A stretch of DNA of 28,425 nt. Source: Methylophaga sp. Lineage in GTDB: Bacteria; Pseudomonadota; Gammaproteobacteria; Nitrosococcales; Methylophagaceae. Positions 24,170-28,425 of this stretch are shown one piece after another. The translations under genes were made by a program, and so were the position numbers. A model generated the notes under the pieces. The model was not told where the DNA came from. It saw nothing but the letters and a program-made list of their open reading frames with translations, and searched no databases. The stretch lies in contig WTAY01000155.1 in assembly GCA_013139345.1 (NCBI GenBank), positions 1 through 28,425 on the forward strand, read 5' to 3'. Position 1 is the stretch's first letter; each line of letters starts with the position of its first letter.

Positions 24170-25123
24170 CTAGTTTGAAAGCCTAGAGATATCGATCTTT
24201 AATGCTTTTGGTAAGGAAAACTCAACCGTTTCTCGTTGCCCTTGATCTTCATCAGCCTGCTCAACACCTAAAGACGTTAATCGCTTAACAACATTTTGAA
24301 CCAATATTTCAGGGGCTGAAGCACCTGCTGTTAGCCCAATGGTTTTCTTCCCTTCTAACCAAGTAGGATCAATATCTTCTGCATCATCAATCAAATATGC
24401 AGGTGTATCTAGTTTATTAGATAGTTCTCGTAAGCGATTGGAGTTAGAGCTATTTTTAGATCCTACAACTAGAACTAAATCACACTGTGCCGCTAGGTTT
24501 TTCACTGCATCCTGACGATTTTGTGTTGCATAGCAAATGTCGTCTTTACGTGGACCATCTATCTTAGGAAAGTATTTCCTCAAGGCATCGATCACCGTCG
24601 ACGCATCATCAACAGACAATGTAGTTTGAGTTACAAAAGCCAATTCATCAGGGTTTTTAACTTTAAGTTTTGCAACATCATCAGGGGTTTCAACAAGGTA
24701 CATCCCTCCTTCTTCAGAGGTATATTGTCCCATTGTTCCCTCAACTTCTGGGTGTCCGGCGTGACCAATCAAAACACATTCACGGCCTTGCTTTTCATAA
24801 CGAGCCACTTCCAAATGCACTTTAGTTACTAAAGGACATGTTGCATCAAATACTTTTAACCCGCGATTTTTACCTTCAGCCTGTACTTTTTTAGACACAC
24901 CATGTGCACTAAATATTAAGGTGCTGTCATCTGGTACATCAGATAATTCTTCGATAAAGATCGCACCTTTCTCACGCAGACCATCGACAACATAACGATT
25001 ATGAACAACTTCATGTCGAACATAAATAGGTGCGCCAAATAACTCTAGTGCTCGCTCAACAATTTCGATAGCGCGATCAACACCAGCACAAAAACCTCGT
25101 GGATTCGCTAAAATTAACTTCAT
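24170..25123 (-). CDS. ispH: 4-hydroxy-3-methylbut-2-enyl diphosphate reductase
   Basis: A 317-residue iron-sulfur enzyme that makes IPP and DMAPP in the last step of the MEP isoprenoid pathway. The three cluster cysteines are C12 (GFCAGVDRA), C96 (DATCPLVTK) and C197 (ICYATQNRQ). Substrate residues H41, H74, H124, E126 and T167 are all in place, and SKNSSNSNRL follows. The start overlaps the pheA stop as TAATG. In many Gammaproteobacteria ispH follows lspA/fkpB; behind pheA is a different arrangement. Confidence 0.97.
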   Translation of the reverse strand: MKLILANPRGFCAGVDRAIEIVERALELFGAPIYVRHEVVHNRYVVDGLREKGAIFIEELSDVPDDSTLIFSAHGVSKKVQAEGKNRGLKVFDATCPLVTKVHLEVARYEKQGRECVLIGHAGHPEVEGTMGQYTSEEGGMYLVETPDDVAKLKVKNPDELAFVTQTTLSVDDASTVIDALRKYFPKIDGPRKDDICYATQNRQDAVKNLAAQCDLVLVVGSKNSSNSNRLRELSNKLDTPAYLIDDAEDIDPTWLEGKKTIGLTAGASAPEILVQNVVKRLTSLGVEQADEDQGQRETVEFSLPKALKIDISRLSN

Positions 25124-26217
25124 TACAATACCGCCTTAGGGTATGAACCTAATACTCGACACATTGATGATTCTTGCTCTAATAATGTTAATGCTTGTGA
25201 CACTGCATCGTCCTGACAATGACCTTCAATATCAATAAAAAACACGTATTCCCAGATCCCTTTTCGTGAAGGGCGAGATTCAATACGCATCATACTAATA
25301 CCACTATCAGCCAAAGGTTTAAGCAATACTTGTAATGCACCGGGCTTATTCTTTGTTGAGACTAATAAGGCTGTTTTATCTTGACCTGATGGGCCAACAT
25401 CCTGAGCACCAATAACCAAGAATCGCGTTGTATTATCAGCTTCATCTTCAATATTACTCGCCAACACGGATAAGTCATAAATCTCAGCGGCACGGTTTGC
25501 TGCAATAGCAGCAGCATTAGGCTCAGAACTTACTTTTTTAGCCGCTTCAGAATTACTATTAACAGCCACTAACTCACAGTTTGGTAAATGTTCACTTAAC
25601 CAGTTTTTGCATTGTGCCAACGCTTGAGGATGAGCATATACCGTTGTAATTTCATTCAGTTTTGTAGATTTACTTAATAAATAATGATGAATACGAAGAG
25701 ACACTTCACCGTTTATTTTGAGTGGCGTATTAATAAAGCGATCTAAGGTATGAGACACCATGCCTTCTGTTGAGTTCTCAACAGGAACAACGCCATAACT
25801 TGAGTTGCCTATTTCGACGGCATGAAATACATCTGCAATTGTTGACATAGATTGAAGCTGAACAGAGCCACCAAATTGTTTCGTTGCAGCAGCCTGAGTG
25901 AATGAACCTTCAGGCCCTAAGTACGCAACTTGTAATGGTTTTTCAGCAGCAAGACATGCTGACATTATTTCACGAAATAGGCGCGCCATTTCTTTATCAG
26001 CTAATGGCCCCGTATTACGTTCCATTACTTGTCGTAACACCATGGCCTCACGTTCAGGACGATAAAAGTCACTGACTTGTTCGCCATTGGCTACTTTTAT
26101 TCGAGCCACTTCTTCTGCCATTGCTGTACGTTCATTCAGCAATTTCTGTATTTTCTTGTCAGTTTCATCAATTTTGTGACGAATGGCGTGTAAAGCTTCT
26201 TTTTCACTCATGGTCAT
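25123..26217 (-). CDS. pheA: Bifunctional chorismate mutase / prephenate dehydratase (P-protein)
   Basis: A 364-residue enzyme turning chorismate into phenylpyruvate for phenylalanine. An AroQ-type mutase domain (about 1-95: IRHKIDETDKKIQKLLNERT) precedes the dehydratase (about 97-275: YLGPEGSFTQAA, VVPVENSTEGMV, and the TTRFLVIG catalytic Thr-Arg-Phe). A C-terminal ACT domain (about 285-360: KPGALQVLLKPLADSGI, RIESRPSRKGIWEYVFFID) carries the ESRP phenylalanine-feedback motif. The first ATG overlaps the serC stop as TAATG. A second in-frame ATG two codons later is also possible. No leader peptide or attenuator is visible, since it sits inside an operon. Confidence 0.96.
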   Translation of the reverse strand: MTMSEKEALHAIRHKIDETDKKIQKLLNERTAMAEEVARIKVANGEQVSDFYRPEREAMVLRQVMERNTGPLADKEMARLFREIMSACLAAEKPLQVAYLGPEGSFTQAAATKQFGGSVQLQSMSTIADVFHAVEIGNSSYGVVPVENSTEGMVSHTLDRFINTPLKINGEVSLRIHHYLLSKSTKLNEITTVYAHPQALAQCKNWLSEHLPNCELVAVNSNSEAAKKVSSEPNAAAIAANRAAEIYDLSVLASNIEDEADNTTRFLVIGAQDVGPSGQDKTALLVSTKNKPGALQVLLKPLADSGISMMRIESRPSRKGIWEYVFFIDIEGHCQDDAVSQALTLLEQESSMCRVLGSYPKAVL

Positions 26218-27296
26218 TAACCGTGTTTGCTCTCAAATTCAGACATAAAAGATAGTAATGCATCGACACCAGCTTCTGACATCGCATTATAGATACTTGC
26301 TCGCATACCGCCAACGCTCTTATGCCCTTTTAAGGTTAATAATCCCGCGTCTTTTGCCTCTGCTAAAAACAGTGCATCGAGCTTATCATCACTTAAAGTG
26401 AAAGGGATATTCATCCAAGAACGGTATTGTTTATCGACAGGGTTGTGATAAAAATCACTGCTGTCGATTGCAGCATAAAGCTTGTTTTTCTTGCGTTGGT
26501 TAATCTCTGCCATAGCAGATAAACCACCTTGCTGTTTTAACCAATCGAATACAAGTCCAGCCAGATACCAGCCATAGGTTGCAGGCGTGTTGAACATAGA
26601 ACCATTTGCATCATGGATCTGATAATCAAACATTGTTGGTGTGTTTTCGACAGTGTTACCCAATAAGTCGCGTCTAACAATAACAATGCATAAACCTGCA
26701 GGGCCAATATTCTTCTGTGCACCTGCGTAAATCATCCCAAAGCGAGTTACATCAATAGGACGAGATAAGATTGTTGATGATAAATCAGCAACTAGAGGAA
26801 TATCACCGGTATCAGGGATATCATCAAACTCAAGCCCATGAATGGTTTCATTAACGGTGTAATGTACATAGGCTGCATCATCAGATAAATTCCACGTTGA
26901 TTTATCAGCAATCGTTGTGAAATTATTATCACTTGAATCTGTAACAATATTTACATCACAAAATTTCTTGGCTTCAGTAATTGCTTTTTTAGACCATGCT
27001 CCCGTATTAAAATAATCGGCCTTCGTTTTTCCACGCAATAGATTCATAGGAATCATCGAAAACTGACTTGATGCACCACCTTGTAAAAACAAAACAGCAT
27101 ACTCATCAGGAATAGCCATTAATTCACGAAGATCAGCTTCTGCCTGTTTTGCAATCGACGTATATTCAGGTCCTCGGTGACTCATTTCCATCACCGACAT
27201 ACCACTGCCATGCCAATCCAACATTTCCTTTTGTGCTTTTTCCATTACCGCAGCCGGTAACATAGCGGGGCCTGCACTAAAATTATACGGTTTCAA
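26217..27296 (-). CDS. serC: Phosphoserine aminotransferase
   Basis: A 359-residue class-V PLP aminotransferase that makes 3-phosphoserine (serine synthesis) and 4-phosphohydroxythreonine (pyridoxal phosphate synthesis). It starts with the family's YNFSAGPAMLP. K195 in YAGAQKNIGPAG is the Schiff-base lysine, and MSHRGPEY and GGMRASIYNAM are other hallmarks. The length is normal. The gyrA stop lies five bases upstream, and the gene overlaps pheA by one base. gyrA-serC-pheA is a familiar gammaproteobacterial order. Confidence 0.97.
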   Translation of the reverse strand: MKPYNFSAGPAMLPAAVMEKAQKEMLDWHGSGMSVMEMSHRGPEYTSIAKQAEADLRELMAIPDEYAVLFLQGGASSQFSMIPMNLLRGKTKADYFNTGAWSKKAITEAKKFCDVNIVTDSSDNNFTTIADKSTWNLSDDAAYVHYTVNETIHGLEFDDIPDTGDIPLVADLSSTILSRPIDVTRFGMIYAGAQKNIGPAGLCIVIVRRDLLGNTVENTPTMFDYQIHDANGSMFNTPATYGWYLAGLVFDWLKQQGGLSAMAEINQRKKNKLYAAIDSSDFYHNPVDKQYRSWMNIPFTLSDDKLDALFLAEAKDAGLLTLKGHKSVGGMRASIYNAMSEAGVDALLSFMSEFESKHG

Positions 27297-27301
27297 TAGT
27301 T

Positions 27302-28425
27302 TTATTCTTCTGTTGTAACGTCAGTATCATCCACTTCTGAGTCAGAGTCGTCCTCTTCCTCAAGCACTCGCTCTAAACCCACTAATTTTTCTTTCTTAGT
27401 TAGGTTGATGAGTTTAACGCCTTGCGTGTTACGGCCGACAATAGACACATCTTTTACAGGTGTACGCACTAATGTTCCGCCATCCGTAATCAACATAATT
27501 TGATGTTCAGCACGAACTTGAACCGCACCAACAACTCCCCCATTACGCTCAGATGTCTGAATCGAGATAATACCGCTACCACCTCGACCTTGAACACGGT
27601 ATTGCTCTAAGTCAGTACGCTTACCATAACCAAATTCGGTCGCTGTTAAGATTGCACCATCTTCTGGGTTAGCAATAATCAGTGAAATAATATTCACATC
27701 ATCCGCCATTCTCATACCACGAACACCACGAGATACACGTCCCATCGAACGAACATCTGTTTCAGCAAAGCGAATAACCTTACCGGCAGAGTTAAATAAC
27801 ATAATGTCAGACTGACCATCTGTTAATGCAACACCAACAAGTTGGTCATCTTCTTTCAGATCAAGCGCGATAATGCCGTTTGCACGAGGACGAGAATAGG
27901 CTTCTAACGGTGTTTTCTTCACTGTTCCTGATGCAGTTGCCATAAAGATATAGTTATCTGCATCAAATTCACGAACAGCCAAAATAGCATTAATCTGTTC
28001 GCCTTCTTCAAGTGGCAATAGATTTACAATGGGTTTACCACGTGCAGCTCGACCACCTTGTGGCAATTCATATACTTTTTTCCAATACACCTTACCAGTA
28101 CTAGAGAAGCACAATAATGTGTCATGAGTATTAGCGATGAATAGATGTTCGATGAAATCTTCATCTTTCATCGCTGTTGCTGATTTACCTTTACCACCAC
28201 GACGTTGTGCTTGATAGGTATCTAGCTGTTGCGTTTTGGCATAACCTGCGTGTGACAAGGTGACAACCATTTCTTCTTCGGTAATGAGATCTTCTAAAGT
28301 TAGATCAAGATGAGCATCAAGAATTTCTGTACGACGTTCATCGCCATATTCTTCTTTAACTTTAACAAGTTCACCACGAATGACTTCCATTAAATTATCT
28401 GGATCACTCAAAATGGCGAGTAACT
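27302..28425 (-). CDS. gyrA: DNA gyrase subunit A, C-terminal part (partial)
   Basis: The frame is open to the window edge; the upstream residues LLAILSDPDNLMEVIRGELVKVKEEYGDERRTEI match the GyrA coiled-coil end, so the TTG at 28411 is an internal leucine. The DNA-wrapping beta-pinwheel follows: GyrA-box QRRGGKG, repeated blades such as LLCFSSTGKVYWKKVYELPQ, DIMLFNSAGKVIRF and IMLITDGGTLVRTPVKDVS. It ends in an acidic tail (EEEDDSDSEVDDTDVTTEE), which in E. coli tunes supercoiling activity. The catalytic N-terminal domains lie outside the window. Confidence 0.97.
   Translation of the reverse strand, partial: LLAILSDPDNLMEVIRGELVKVKEEYGDERRTEILDAHLDLTLEDLITEEEMVVTLSHAGYAKTQQLDTYQAQRRGGKGKSATAMKDEDFIEHLFIANTHDTLLCFSSTGKVYWKKVYELPQGGRAARGKPIVNLLPLEEGEQINAILAVREFDADNYIFMATASGTVKKTPLEAYSRPRANGIIALDLKEDDQLVGVALTDGQSDIMLFNSAGKVIRFAETDVRSMGRVSRGVRGMRMADDVNIISLIIANPEDGAILTATEFGYGKRTDLEQYRVQGRGGSGIISIQTSERNGGVVGAVQVRAEHQIMLITDGGTLVRTPVKDVSIVGRNTQGVKLINLTKKEKLVGLERVLEEEDDSDSEVDDTDVTTEE

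Noticed and set aside
1..28425. tRNA, rRNA genes or a CRISPR array
   Set aside because: No cloverleaf-like sequence, rRNA segment or regularly spaced direct repeats were noticed on either strand.

Overview
The window is chromosomal DNA of a low-GC (roughly 40%, judged by eye) Gram-negative bacterium. The gene set (gyrA-serC-pheA, LPS core genes, PmbA/TldE, a fused OppDF ATPase) points to Gammaproteobacteria. A lineage near Methylophaga/Cycloclasticus/Thiotrichales is a guess from overall feel, not a demonstrated assignment. Most of the window is dense, ordinary core genome. The accessory signal sits in two places: a relic-rich gap at about 18.0-20.5 kb, and a small insertion-sequence scar inside the LPS cluster at about 10.6 kb.

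Layout. (1) 1-402: 3' end of an unrecognised + strand gene, facing a minus-strand operon across a palindromic intergenic repeat. (2) 5908-681, minus strand: rsmE, a DUF3301 protein, a response regulator with a C-terminal membrane anchor, prmC, moeB, pmbA, most of them overlapping or closely spaced. (3) 6039-9426, plus strand: inositol-monophosphatase family protein, pgeF/yfiH, a ZIP metal transporter and waaF. (4) 14390-9423, minus strand: LPS outer-core/O-antigen genes (WaaL-like ligase, LPS kinase, GT2 and GT9 glycosyltransferases), an IS30 relic, and a membrane-anchored TIM-barrel protein that appears to lack the usual acid/base glutamate of its fold. (5) 14517-18024, plus strand: LpxL-type acyltransferase, gmhA, an FAD oxidoreductase and an aldo/keto reductase. 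(6) 18022-20478: accessory gap with three kinds of palindromic repeat, the C-terminal part of a PutAbiC-type abortive-infection gene, an apparently complete IS3-family element, and the C-terminal part of a RelE/ParE toxin. (7) 28425-20479, minus strand: gyrA (partial), serC, pheA, ispH, an OppC-like permease, a fused OppDF ATPase and a DUF1244 protein, in one tightly packed run.

How they work together: waaF, gmhA, GT2/GT9, the LPS kinase, LpxL and WaaL build and cap the lipid A-core. serC, pheA and ispH are biosynthetic housekeeping genes riding behind gyrA. rsmE and prmC are translation-apparatus methyltransferases. The most interesting observations are the IS3 element joining remnants of two defence/toxin genes without a target duplication, the tail-anchored response regulator in a translation/cofactor operon, and the probable pseudo-glycosidase in the LPS locus. 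I did not find a convincing complete, undescribed multi-gene system.
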